Source: Symbiodinium sp. CCMP2592
Taxonomy: Eukaryota > Sar > Dinophyceae > Suessiales > Symbiodiniaceae
NCBI GenBank assembly: GCA_905221615.1
Contig: CAJNDT010004868.1
Span: forward strand, 186,001-250,000
DNA: 64,000 nucleotides
Direction: 5' to 3'
Position numbers and translations under genes: made by a program. Below are positions 21,894-32,989 of this stretch, piece after piece; positions within the stretch are counted from its first letter, which is position 1; every line of letters begins with the position of its first letter. The notes beneath the pieces were generated by a model. It had not been told where the DNA came from. It worked only from the letters and a program-made list of their open reading frames with translations, and ran no database searches.

Positions 21894-22073
21894 AGCAATA
21901 ACATAGCGAAGTGGGAGGATCCCTTCCGCTTTACAACCTTCGACTTGGCCGGATACTTAGGGAAGCTATATGACCTTCCCCGAGATCGTTGTCCAGTCCA
22001 GGTTCTGGTGGGCCCGTGCATCGCATGGAAGAGCCTGACGCAGCTCGGCGAGGGTGGGTTTAGCAAGAGCTGA
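21894..22073 (+). CDS. Terminal exon of an unidentified gene
   Basis: A 180-nt frame following CAGTAG reads 59 residues and stops at TGA 22071-22073. The translation is convincingly protein-like (KWEDPFRFTTFDLAGYLGK, then CPVQVLVGPCIAWKSL and a short Gly/Ser tail). The opposite-strand frame across the same bases is a shadow. No family is recognised, and the upstream exons were not located; the preceding 350 bp is telomere-like repeat, probably the intron. Confidence 0.5.
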   Translation, partial: SNNIAKWEDPFRFTTFDLAGYLGKLYDLPRDRCPVQVLVGPCIAWKSLTQLGEGGFSKS

Positions 22074-22540
22074 CGGTTCGGGAGTTTACAGAGCTTTCTC
22101 CACAAGGGTCTTAGACCTTTGTGATCAGGATTCTAGAGTGTTTATAGGGGTCATAGAGCTTAACTACAGAGTTTGTATAAGGGCTTTTGAAGGGTGGTTA
22201 CAGGGATTCTATGAGGGCTGATCGGGGCTGTTTAAGGTTTTGGGTTCAGCCTTCCAGGATTTGGGAGGGGCGTTGAAAAGCCTCGTTGAGAGTTTGGCAC
22301 TTGGGCTGAGGCCAAGGTTTTCAGCATACCAGAGGATCCAGGCTTGGAGGTTCAATCCTCTGAATGCTGAACCCTAGACGCCTCACAGTATTCACAGAAG
22401 CCCAAAACCACACAACCCCTTAAGTTAAGTCCCGAACCCCAAACCCTAAAGCGTGACCTGAACAACTTAAAAAGCTGTGGCCAGTGTTGGGGTTTGCTAC
22501 CGAAGCTTTTGCATGAAGCCTTGAGCCTTGCACCTGCCAG

Positions 22541-22678
22541 ACCGTCAGTGAGGGAACAAGAGCAGCCGTCATGGCATTCGTTGCTATTGACTGTCAGACA
22601 CTTGAGTCACGGGTGACCGTCACGTTGAAAGGCACCTTTTGTGAACCCCGAGTCGCCAAACCCGTTGGGAAGGCTTAA
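22541..22678 (+). CDS. Terminal exon candidate of an unidentified gene
   Basis: Following the acceptor CACCTGCCAG, 138 nt are open in phase 0 to TAA 22676-22678. The 45 residues include RAAVMAFVAIDCQTLESRV and VTLKGTFCEPRVAK, plausible beta-strand and helix segments. Not recognised. It lies about 470 bp beyond the preceding terminal-exon candidate, so the two would belong to different genes or to different splice forms. Confidence 0.4.
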   Translation, partial: TVSEGTRAAVMAFVAIDCQTLESRVTVTLKGTFCEPRVAKPVGKA

Positions 22679-22838
22679 AACCTCAAGGCAAACCTTGCCC
22701 CAAGCTGAATCGTTTGAATTTCTCAGCAGAAGTGTGGGTGGCGCATGGCGGAGTTAAAAAAGAATCCCCAAGCAGCATATGAAAGCTTCAAGATCTACTG
22801 ATCTGAGGAAGGCTGCACCTCCTCCGCCAGGCAGCAGC

Positions 22839-22948
22839 CCAGAGCCTCCCAAACCCCTTAATTAAGGAATATACCTTAAATTAGAATAGGATCCCTAATA
22901 TGATTTAAGGTATATTCCTTAATTAAGGGGTTTTGGAGGCTCTGGGAG
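22839..22948. repeat. 110-bp near-perfect palindrome
   Basis: Arms of about 45 bp: CCCAGAGCCTCCCAAACCCC... at the left and ...GGGGTTTTGGAGGCTCTGGG at the right, with CTTAATTAAGGAATATACCT as inner arm and an AT-rich loop near 22882-22902. A MITE-like or cruciform-forming element. Confidence 0.9.
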
Positions 22949-23732
22949 GGTCAGGACTTAGCAGGTTCACAGATTCGCCAAAGCATGCCCGGCCTAGGCT
23001 TCGAAAGGGCTTGGGCTGTTGGTAAGATTCCTGCACATGGTAGTCGGTTTTGAGCATCATAGATCCACGGGCCCCACCGCAAAATAGACTGCGCCTAGGC
23101 GCGAAATTCAAGCATCCTATATCCTAAACCGCAAAACCCAAACAATTCCCAAAAGCAGAGCCTGCTGAGTTGGTGGATGTTGCCCCAAGTCCACGAGTTC
23201 CTACATTATCCGGAACCCGAATGACAAGCCAGCGTAAAGTTGAAGTGTGAGGAGGCTTGGGTTTGAGGAGTTTTTGTCGAAGGATGGGTTCTAGGGTTCA
23301 GGAGTTCAGGCTTAAAGAGATTCGGAGTCGTCTGCTTGGGGTAGTTGCACATTCCAGGATTTGATCCAACTATCCCTCAGCAAAGGACCCTCCCTAGCTA
23401 TTCGCTTGCGAAGTTTTTGCCGGTTACGGTTGCTCCGCGGCTATCAGTTGTAGAAGTGAGTCACAGTCAGCTTGCAAGCTGTCAACGCTTTTTGCAGAAA
23501 TCTTTGCGAAGGGGCTCGAAGCCGCAAAGACGAGTTCCACACGAACCCAGAAATTTAAAGTCTTGCCTGTAAACCCTAAACTGTCCCAATAGCCCCAATT
23601 CCAGCGCCGTAAAGTCTAAAACCTGAACTTCGAACCCCTGTAGTCCCGACTCCCAGTCTCAAACTCTAGATCCCCCCCCCTGGACCCTACACCCTAAGCC
23701 ACTAAGCCACCAAGCCTAAACATTGGCCGCAG

Positions 23733-23819
23733 ACCCAGCGGCGCGGGCCATCGAAATCGTCGACGAGCCCGCGTCTCCGGCGGCGGAGGAGCGCGGTCAA
23801 TTTCACTTGAATCGCAGTG
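23733..23819 (+). other. Exon of unidentified gene
   Basis: GC-rich island between a GCCGCAG acceptor and a GTACCT donor. It reads AIEIVDEPASPAAEERGQFH in the only convincing phase, an acidic, Ala/Glu-rich segment. Upstream intron end carries CACCCTAAGCC and downstream has GGGTTTAGG. Function unknown. Confidence 0.5.
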
Positions 23820-24447
23820 GTACCTCCGGGGGTTTAGGAGTTTAGAGTAGAGGCACAACAGTTGGAAATTCAAGTATACTCAATAGCTGCTTCAATCCTT
23901 AAGAGCAACATATACTGCATAGGGAAACCCAGCACTTATTGTTCTTGATCCGGTTCCCACTGTTTGTGGCTTACTATGGGTGTAGCACGTAGCATCATCG
24001 TCGTCGCCATCAGCATCACCACTGTCATCAGCATCGCAGACAGCAGTCATACTGAATCGTGGGTGCCACATGTGCCGAGAATGACAGTGGCGATGGCAAT
24101 CAAATGACAGTGGTACGACACCACTTGCTCGTAACATCGCATTCATCATACTCATAGCCATCGTCGTTGCGCAGCACCAGATATCTGGTAATAGCAGCGC
24201 AAAGTAGCTTCAGCAAGAGGATTCAACAATCATCGAACCACGGTTGAGTTTGGGCAGGGAGCTTTGCCCTTCAGTATCTTTGCCGTTTCTGCTCGTAGCA
24301 CGATGACATCGAGATGTGGTCGTCTGCATGATGGTGACAATGACGGCGGCGGTCATTATCACGGTAGTAGCGGTGTTGGTTGGGAAGTGACATGGTGGTT
24401 GTTGTTGATTCGCATAGCCATGATTATGGTTCATGTAAAAACGGCAG

Positions 24448-24448
<1 letters not shown>

Positions 24449-24519
<71 letters not shown>

Positions 24520-24760
24520 TGATGACAGATCACGATGACGACGGTGATGATGATAGTGGGCATGATGGTGGTGATGGTGACGATGAAGATGACCCGTTGA
24601 TGTTGCTTCTGACGATGATGATGCTGCTGCTGATGATGACGATGATGAAGATGCTGATGATGATGCTGATCATGATGATGATGCTGATGATGATGCTCAT
24701 GATGATGGCACGGGTGATGGTGGTGATGATGATGATGATGACGCCACTGGCGCTGTTGGT
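24449..24760. repeat. (CTG)n microsatellite followed by imperfect (GAT/ATG) tract
   Basis: A pure run of about 23 CTG units (24449-24518) adjoins imperfect GAT/GAC/ATG triplets to about 24750. Opposite-strand His/Gln-rich frames are artefacts of the repeats. Confidence 0.95.
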
Positions 24761-25029
24761 GCCGTTGCTGCTTCCGCTCTGCGTGGTGGTGATGGCGACA
24801 GCGACTTTGAATGATGCTGCACATGGTCAAGATGCATTCCGTCGCACTGCCAGTGGCTACAGCAGTGAGACTGCTGCTAGTAGCAATGACAACGGCGATG
24901 AGAATGATGGCGCTGATGCTGGTAACGGATGTGTTGCATCATGCCTTTCGTCTGTGTGGATCCACTTGGCGATTGGGCCGACCGGCTCGCGCCCTCAACT
25001 TGCAATGTTAGGGGTCGACCTAGGTTGAA

Positions 25030-25980
25030 CTCGAAACCCTGTCTCAACCTTAAAGCCTACCTGGAGGATCATGACACTTTGTAATTACGGGTATGCGTGC
25101 CTTATTAGTAGTAGGATCATGTTGCCGTGTTTCTAAACCTACTTACTGTGTCCCATGACCCTTTACGTACTCCAAGAGCCAAGCCTCTGTTTCAGGCTTC
25201 TTCTCCTGGCGGTGCCGTATATGCATTTACATGCTATCAATCAGCGCAGAGAGCGGGCCTTTGCTGTTGGAACTGACGGTTTGCATTGGAGGATCACTGA
25301 CGAGGGTAAGTAACACATGGAGTTGTGAGTAAGTGGTGCTATGCTACTTGTTGCTTTATCACTCGCATGCCACGCAAGGTTTCCTTTGAACGCAAAACAA
25401 CCTAATGCCAGAACCACACCCCCGACTCCAAAGCGCAAAGTCCTAAGCCCAAGCCAAAATTGACAAGCACTCATCCCCCCACCCCCAAAGCAACCCACCC
25501 CGCAAACGGCCAAATGCCGATCCGATTCCCTAAATCCTGAACCCTAAGCCGCAACAAATCCTTAAACCTAAACAACCCAAAACCCAACACTACCAAACTC
25601 GAGCCGAGGAGGTGGCTAAGCTGGAGCCAGGTCGGGCACTTTTTGGTCTTCCGGGTTCCGTGCCGTGCCTTGAGAGTTTTCAATGGTGTCATTTGAGTTT
25701 TGTAGAATCTGGTAGGGTTCTACAGGGTGTTATCGCATTTGTTCAGAGATTTTGGTATTGCATCCGGTTCCAGTTTAAACGGGTTGTAGTTGTCTAAGGG
25801 CGTTAACATAGAGCACAGAACAATTTGACAGAGGTTAGGGTTTCTGTGCGGTGATGGCTTTGCTGTTAATGGTGTACGATGTAGAATGCAGAGTTCCAGG
25901 CTTGCAACTTGGGATGCCTGACGGCTCAGGCCCTAAACACGCACCCTCAAACAGTATGTTAAAGGTACGATGAGGGTTCC
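25030..25980. other. Unassigned sequence
   Basis: Low-density CCCTAAA-like and GGGTT-like fragments, no exon with convincing phase and splice sites. Frames on both strands are short and Pro/Gly-rich. Confidence 0.5.
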
Positions 25981-25984
25981 ATTA

Positions 25985-26345
25985 CAGGATCTATAAGAGT
26001 ATACATATGAAGGATCCATAAAGGGCTCCGTATATAGATCCCTCAAAGGATCCTTCATCAGTCCCCTAATAGATCCCTTCGCGGAGCCCTCATCGAACGG
26101 TTTCTGACTTATCGATCCTTCATAAGTACCCTGAGAGTCCTTGCATCTCGTTCAGGAACCTTCATGGTACCCTTGCGTTATAGACGTATGCTTACCCTGG
26201 TAGACTTATAGACTATAGAATCATAGATCCTGCATCAGTACATAAGTACACTTACAGATCCTGTCAAGGAACCCTCCTGGCACATTTCTCGACTTATTGA
26301 TTCATTGATCCCCTACACGAACCTTTACGGTACCTCTATCGATCC
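25985..26345. repeat. Degenerate GATCC(T/C)TCAT repeat cluster
   Basis: GATCCTTCAT, GATCCCTCA, GATCCATAA and similar words recur about every 20-30 bp on both strands, including the short inverted pair ATGAAGGATCC / GGATCCTTCAT around 26007-26059. It looks like decayed copies of a small palindromic unit. Confidence 0.6.
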
Positions 26346-26459
26346 CTAAGCCCTGAACCCTAAACCCAAACCCTAAACCGTGAACCCGAAACGCTAAACC
26401 TTCGCAAGGGAGTCATGGTGCTTCTGGATCGTGTGGCGTCTTGCATAAACACTGAACGC

Positions 26460-26655
26460 GAACCCCTAAACCTTAAACCCTGTCATTTAAACTAAACCCT
26501 AAACCTTAAACCCTGTCATTTAAGCCCTCAACCTTAAACCCTGTCATTTAAACCCTCAACCATAAACCCTGTCAGTTAAACCCTAAACCTTACACCCTGT
26601 CATTTAAACCCTAAACCTTATAAACCCTGTCAGTTAAACCCTATAAACCTTAAAC
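26460..26655. repeat. Minisatellite, about 30-bp unit, CCCTAAA orientation
   Basis: Unit close to CCTTAAACCCTGTCATTTAA repeated about seven times with CATTTAA/CAGTTAA variants. Derived from telomere-like heptads. Confidence 0.85.
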
Positions 26656-26764
26656 CCATCTCGTTTCAACTCCGAACCCTGCGTTCAGCTCCCTTGCAGG
26701 AAGCTCCCGGGGAGTCGAGTTTGCCGAGTCCCAGATCTGATCGGAGAAGTCTGAGAGCTGTGTT

Positions 26765-26935
26765 GGGTTTTAGGGTTTAGGCTTAGTAACAAGACGGTAG
26801 GGTTTAGGGTTAGTAATAAGAGGGTAGGTTTAGGGTTAGTAATAAGAGGGTAGGGTTTAGCTTTTAGGGTTAGTAATTAGAGGGTAGGGTTTAGGGTTCG
26901 TAATTGGAGGGTAGGGTCGGGTAGGGTTTCGGGTG
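26765..26935. repeat. Minisatellite, about 32-bp unit, TTTAGGG orientation
   Basis: Unit close to GGGTTTAGGGTTAGTAATAA followed by GAGGGTA, about five copies. It faces the previous minisatellite in opposite orientation about 110 bp away. Confidence 0.85.
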
Positions 26936-27009
26936 TTCGGTTTGGGGGTCTAGGGTTTAGGGGGTTCAGGGTCTAGAGGCTCGAGCCTTAGGTTTGCAGT
27001 AGGCCCTTT

Positions 27010-27282
27010 AAGATAGTTCTGGACGCAGCTTACTCCCATGGCACCTCCACCCTAGCAACTGCAACTTCGCAACTATTGCTGGAAACGAGGTTCTCGCAGG
27101 GACAGAAAGAAGCTCAAGACCTCTGTGCAAGTGCCATGCGAACTGCGACCCCATGCTTGTGCGAAGACCTACGGCAGATGACGATCCTAGAGGGGTTTCT
27201 GGCTTCGGCACCTTTAGGGCTTGTTTCGGTGCACTGTGACCGCTCTTGTGCGATTCCCTCAAGCATGCCATTAGAGAGGTGA
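27010..27282 (+). other. Possible coding segment, unknown protein
   Basis: About 90 codons open to TGA 27280-27282, reading for example GQKEAQDLCASAMRTATPCL and LRQMTILEGFLASAPLGLVS. GC content is raised. No family resemblance, and the opposite strand is also open, so coding status is uncertain. Confidence 0.35.
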
Positions 27283-28079
27283 CCGGGCGGGCCTGATATC
27301 AGTAGCTTGGTCTTGGCAGGAGGTCAGGCCGCATGTCATCCATGGCTTTCCCTGAGATCCCGGCTTTCTAGGCCTCTCACTTAGCTTGCCATCTAGGACT
27401 CAGCAAGCCTTGTGCAATAGAAGTCAGATAACCCGCAATTGCTTCTTTTTTATAGCCCGACGCAAATGACGTCGCAGAGCAGCGGCCCTCTTTAAAGGCA
27501 GGGGGGGTGCCGGGGTTGTTTCTTCAGCGCTTTGCCAGAAAGAATACAAGGCCTAAACCTTGGGGAGAACCAGTCGTAGAAGCCGCCGGTGCATTGATGG
27601 TTCACACCCGACCAGGCTCTATGTACACTGGTATGACCGGTCTGACCTCGACTTAGGGAATCCCGAATCCGCAACAAAGAAGCAGGTGGCCGCAGGCTTG
27701 AGATATAAAGAGCAAAAGAGGCAGAAGAGGGAGTATGAGAGCTTGACGAAGACAGGGAGTAGACAGTTGATTTTGAGTTGAGGTCTGCACGTACACCCAA
27801 ACCTGGTTTCCAGAGGTTGTACCTTAGAAGGATTCCTTTGCCTCTGCTTCCGCCTCTAAGGCCATAAAGACTTCATATGTAGCGTTTAGGGCCAGGAGCG
27901 CTGGTGCAAGGCAATCCACTTATGCCAGGGGTGGGTGTGCGGGCGGGTGTGTCTGCGTGTACCCTAAACGCGAGACCCCAAACTCTTAAGCCTATAATGC
28001 CCGAAGCCAAAACATGCGAGCCCCGATTCAAAACCTGAGGCCCTGGAACCCCAAACCCGACAGCCAGCCCCCACTGGAG

Positions 28080-28128
28080 GCACAATGCTGCTGGCCGATG
28101 ATGCTTACCATGCTGAAAGGGCTGGCCG
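28080..28128 (+). other. Exon candidate, unknown protein
   Basis: Between CACTGGAG and GTACGC. Reads MLLADDAYHAERAGR. The 219-codon frame that overlaps it in another phase is less protein-like. Confidence 0.3.
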
Positions 28129-29399
28129 GTACGCCCACTTGCACGCATCCGTGGTTCCCTCTTATTGCCATGGACCAGGCCCCTCCACTTAAAGGAAGGC
28201 ACCGGGAGCTTAGTATGCATGCTGTCAGCAGACTTGTAATCGTCCTAACCGGGGTCCGGCGCAAGTTCTGTTTGCAACATCCTTCTTTCTCGGTGTCCAC
28301 CCTGGCTTCTCGGCTGTCGCAAGGACCACTGCCATCTTTTGCATCATTGACTGTGTATAGTGTTTCAGTTCGTCGCTCTACACCATTCGATCAGCTGCGG
28401 TCACCTCGCACATCACATCCAAACATCACCGCCGCTATTTTCGGCTCGGGAGGGCTCAGAAATCTTTTCTGGCCCTGCGCAACTAAGCCAAGCCTTACTC
28501 ATTCCACAGGCGCGGGTCCAGTGCGCAGTGCTCTGTTTCCCAACTCAGAACTAAAGCTCGAAGCCCTAAACCCTAATCGTCGATTTTGCTATTTGCAAAA
28601 ATGCCCTTACGTAGTGATCCGGGGAACTTTAAACTTTTTGGCCTACATATTAGCTCTATCTTTGAAAGTTTGAACTTTTTGGGGCCCGGTTGTTGAAGAA
28701 GAGAGTACCTCGGATCCGAGGTTGCAAAGGGTGTCCAGTGACGTCCACGCAGTCAGCGGCGTTAAAGCTGAATCTATGCAGTAATGAAACACAACCTGGT
28801 CTAACGATAGGGTTTGGCTTGGGTTTGGTGCCCCAACCTGCTGCCCTTGTGAAGTCTCTGAAGCATTCCTTCGGAAGGACATGGGAGTGATCTGAAGATG
28901 CTGGGAGCCATGTTTGCCATTCAGCAGTCCGAGAAGAAAAGCCCTCCGCGTGTCTTTCTGGCACTTCATTCTTCATCCAAGATGCAAGGCTTTTCTCGAG
29001 TAGATCCGGAAGCTGGATGCACGACCTTACAGGGTTTAGTGATCCAAGCCCCAGACAGGTTGCATCTCTTGAACTGACGGAAGGCTTGTGTAGGCATTGT
29101 TTGCAACATGGGCCCAAGTATAGATCTCTAGCCAGCAGGATCCAGCATTGTAAGGTCCCCTAAATAATTCCGGTATCCATAGCTTAAGTTAGGCCCGTCC
29201 CTGCCTCCGCAGCAGCTGAACCGGCTAAGGCTTTGTTGCGGTGGCTTGAATGCAGTTATGGTTTTGTGCTTCAGGTTGGCAGCTTACTGCTGAGGCACGA
29301 ATGTGGTCAAGCACGCAACCGTGACAATAAAGTTGTAACTAATCCTTCCTCATTACTACGAGCATCATGGCATCATGTCCACCATGCAGAATCACTATG

Positions 29400-29550
29400 C
29401 GCGATGACGATCATCATCACCAGCCTCACTATAATCCTCATCATCACCCTCACGATCATCACCTTCGCAAGATCATCATCACCGGCGTCATCATCATCAT
29501 CATCCCCATCATCCTCATCCTCGTCATCATCATCATCATCATGCAGCTCG
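29400..29550. repeat. Imperfect (ATC)n microsatellite
   Basis: ATC/ACC/TCC triplets over about 150 bp, with the purest stretch at 29524-29542. Confidence 0.9.
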
Positions 29551-29667
29551 TCATCCTTGTCGTCGTTGCGGTAACTGTTGGTGTTCTTAGGCTTGTCCCG
29601 TTTGCTGTCGCTATGCGGAATTCCAAGCCTGACGCAATTCTCACACGGGGCTTCTGGGGCGGCTCAG

Positions 29668-29830
29668 CTCTGAAAGCCTAGTTGAAGCCCGCATCGCTCA
29701 GGCAGCTTACGCCATCTTCCTCGCAGGAAGCTTCGCCGTGTCTCGCTTATCTATATCTGCCATCGGCATGTGTGCCAGCGACCGCTGGCAAGTAGAAATG
29801 CCTGCTGACCAGACCTACAGTACCGATGAG
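29668..29830 (+). other. Exon of unidentified gene with GTGAGA donor
   Basis: Open from a GGCTCAG acceptor to GAG/GTGAGAACG, about 54 codons. Reads RIAQAAYAIFLAGSFAVSRL, then SAIGMCASDRWQVEMPADQT, so a small hydrophobic segment followed by a hydrophilic tail. The clean donor and unbroken phase argue for a real exon. It lies 0.75 kb upstream of the KDEL-receptor-like gene, but its phase does not join directly to the first exon found there. Confidence 0.5.
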
Positions 29831-29991
29831 GTGAGAACGAGGGTGACAAGTGTGAGTACGATGATCAAGAAGACTATGATTCGACTGTGATGATGTTGAT
29901 GATGATAGACACGATGGTGTTGATGATGCACATAAGATTCAGTGTGATTGCCATGTTGGCCTTCTTCTTGATGATACTGATACTGTTAATT

Positions 29992-30058
29992 GGTGGTGGT
30001 GGTGGTGGTGGTGGTGGTGGTGGTGGTGGTGGTGGTGGTGGTGGTGGTGGTGGTGGTT
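29992..30058. repeat. (GGT)n microsatellite
   Basis: About 22 uninterrupted GGT units. The poly-Gly/poly-Val/poly-Pro frames on both strands are artefacts. Confidence 0.97.
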
Positions 30059-30574
30059 GGTGGTGTTGTTGTTGCTGATGATGCTGTTGTTGCACCAGTG
30101 GTAACACTGAAAACGTTTATGGTAGTGCTGACAAGATCATTGGGTGTTGTCGGTGGGCATGATTGTCGTACTGTTGTCGACAGCGGCGTTTCGACGCGAT
30201 GGGTGCCAAACCCGTGCTCACGACGGTATTTGTCGGTGATTGTTGTGATGTGTGGTTTTCTTGTCGGCTGTAGTCTCGTTTGTTGCTGCGGTTTTGTGGG
30301 TTGCTGCGCTACCGTCACAGCGGCAACTAGAGTAGGAAAGTGCAGCATGTTGATCATAGGAGCAAGCTGTCGGGTAAGGACATAGCGGGAGCTGCAATCA
30401 AACGCAGACATTCTCATGTCGCCCTGCGCCGGCAACCTTCCAAAACTGCAGCAGGTCCAAGCCCTCATGATGGACACCAAAACCGTAGATTCCTTGACCT
30501 TAACAAAACCGTAAATTCTTTGATTAAGCTTAAACCTTCATGTGAAAGTCGGCTGGACGCATCGCATGATTCAG

Positions 30575-32945
30575 TGTTTCCCTTACTTTGGTTCGCTGTC
30601 ATCAAGGTCTACCACCTGGTTGCCAATGGCGAGTTCTCCTCCATTCTCACCATGGCACAGATGATCCAATGCCTGGCATTTGTCCTGCTCACCATCAAGT
30701 CCCTTTCCCAAGGCCGGTGCGAACAGTGTGAACGTTTGCCCCGTTCTTCTTCATCGTCATCAACAGCAGCATCATCAGCATCAGCAACATCGGCAGCAGC
30801 AGCATCGCCATCGCCATCGCAGTCATCATCATTCTCGTCATCATCGCTATTTCCACCGTCACCGGCAGCATCGTTGCCTGCACCGTCACACCAGCTACAG
30901 TTGTCCGGGTCTGGCTGTGGTCGTGCATGTGGCTGCATGTATGGTTATGGTCCAGTTATGATGATTACGATGATTGTCTTGTTGGTGGAAGTGGCGACGG
31001 TGGGTGTGAAATGAAAGTGGCGGCAGTTTTGGTGGTTGTGGTGCTGCTGGTGGTGATTGGCGGTGGTGGCAGTGGTGGTGGTGTGGTGGAGATTGAGACT
31101 GCTCTTGAGCAAGTATGTGTTTGTGTCGTGCTTCTTGCTGTCCTTACATTGGTGCATCTCGTGTTTTTGCTAGTGCTCTCACAGATACAACACCTGGCGG
31201 GCATGAACCTGCATGCCTCAAGGCAGTGTCGCCGGCCTGTCGGCGAAGTCCCTTGCCCTGGAGGCAAGCCAGTAGCTCACAAATCTGAGACCGAAACTGT
31301 CAGTGGATCTCTACAGAAAGTACAGGTTACAACTGCCTTGTCAACTGCTGGTGCCATTGATGCGGAGCTGGGGGAGAAGTTTGGGCGCCAGATGACGGCC
31401 AAATCATCTTGACTGGTAATTGGCTACAGCGAAACTACGCAGTAGCAGCGATCTCGCGACAATGAAGACGATGAATCCTTACCAGAACAGTCTTAATGAC
31501 AAGCAACACATTACTTCATGATGAGGCTGCTTCGAATCACAGTGTTTCAGAAAGTTTGATCTTAACTCCAGTAGTCCCCATCCAGGTCTTGTAGACCCCA
31601 CAGCGCAGGCGCTCGCTTTCGCCTGCCGCCTCTCATCTACAACGTGGCTCAACGGTTGCTTGGCCGACATCTTCGGGACATGGGCCTAAATTTTGTCACG
31701 GCCTTTATAGTAATCGTGGAACTTGGAAGCGAGTGCCGCGCAGAATCCAAGCTAGCCAAAGAAGCAGTTGCAGTAGTTGTAGTAGCAGTAGTGGTAGTGG
31801 TAGTGTAGTAGTAGTAGTGGCAGCACTAGCTAGTACTAGTACTAGTAGTACTAGCAGCAGCAGGCGCCCTCCTCGTGGGGTGGGTCATAACCGCCTCGGG
31901 CTGAGTCAGCTGCTCTAGCCAGGAAGGTCGGGGGTTGGTTGATTCGTTGGTAATGTAGGACCGATTTGGAAGCCCTGGCCCTATAGCCACGATATAGTAG
32001 GACTCATATAAGGAACCAAAACAAAGACTCAGGGTTTCTTAATCAGGTTCCTATATTAGGCGATTGGTTGTTCAGTTGGCAAGTTCCTAAGCTGATCAGT
32101 TCGTTACTTCTTTACTCCGTTGCTTGTTTGCATCAGTAGTTTGTCTTTCAAACCATTCGTCAGGCTCAGCCAGCAAGCCAGTCAGTCAGCCAGTCTACTT
32201 CGTGAGTTAATTACTTAGTCAGTTCGTCAGCCAATTAGTTTGCCAATCAGCCAGATGTCTCGCTGCCTGGCTGGCTCGCTCGCAGGTGAGGTAAGTCAGT
32301 CAGTCAGTTCGTAAGTTAACTAGTTGGTCTGCCAGATGCAGTCGTGGTTGTCGTTGGAGTTGCAGAAGTCGGAGTTGTAAAAGTAGCACTAGCAGCCTAG
32401 CAGTAGCAGTCATCGTCGTCTTCGTTCTCCTTCCAAGTCGTCCTCGTCGTCGGTAAACCGGGGGCGAGCTCTGAATGCCTCAGGCTATTTGCCGGTGGAT
32501 GCATCTGGGGACTTTGTGTATCAGGTTGGGGAAAGTGTCTTTGCACATCCACTCAGTCAAGTCGGCCAAGATTCAAATTCCAGCCGAGCCCGAAGCGCCC
32601 AAACCCAAAGGCCCTAAGCCCCAAAAAGCAGGGAAGCTTCTAAGCCAGAAGACTAGAACCCCAAGCCCCATGCCGAAGCCAAAGACCCGGGAGGCCGTCG
32701 AGATTTGCAGCCTCTGCCTCGTCTTATTTCTGCTCCATCGCGCGTTTGTGTCCCATCGTTGGAGCTACGAGGAGGCAAGGCCAGAGTAATGCTTGGGTTT
32801 AGGATAGATCGAAGATCAGGATCAGTGTCTCTGTGTTTGCTTTGGTGTTTTTAATCTGATGGCTGCTGCTGCTGCTGGTGGTGGTGGTACTTCAGCTGCT
32901 TCTATGTTGCTACTACTGCTGCTTCACGGTGCTACTACCTGTGCA

Positions 32946-32989
<44 letters not shown>

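Noticed and set aside
24210-24830. 206-codon His/Gln-rich minus frame and 254-codon Leu/Met plus frame
   Set aside because: Both are translations of CTG and GAT microsatellites.
28014-28673. 219-codon frame on the + strand
   Set aside because: Composition is low-complexity and Pro/Ser-rich; a short segment in another phase (28080-28128) is more protein-like and has splice sites. No homology recognised.
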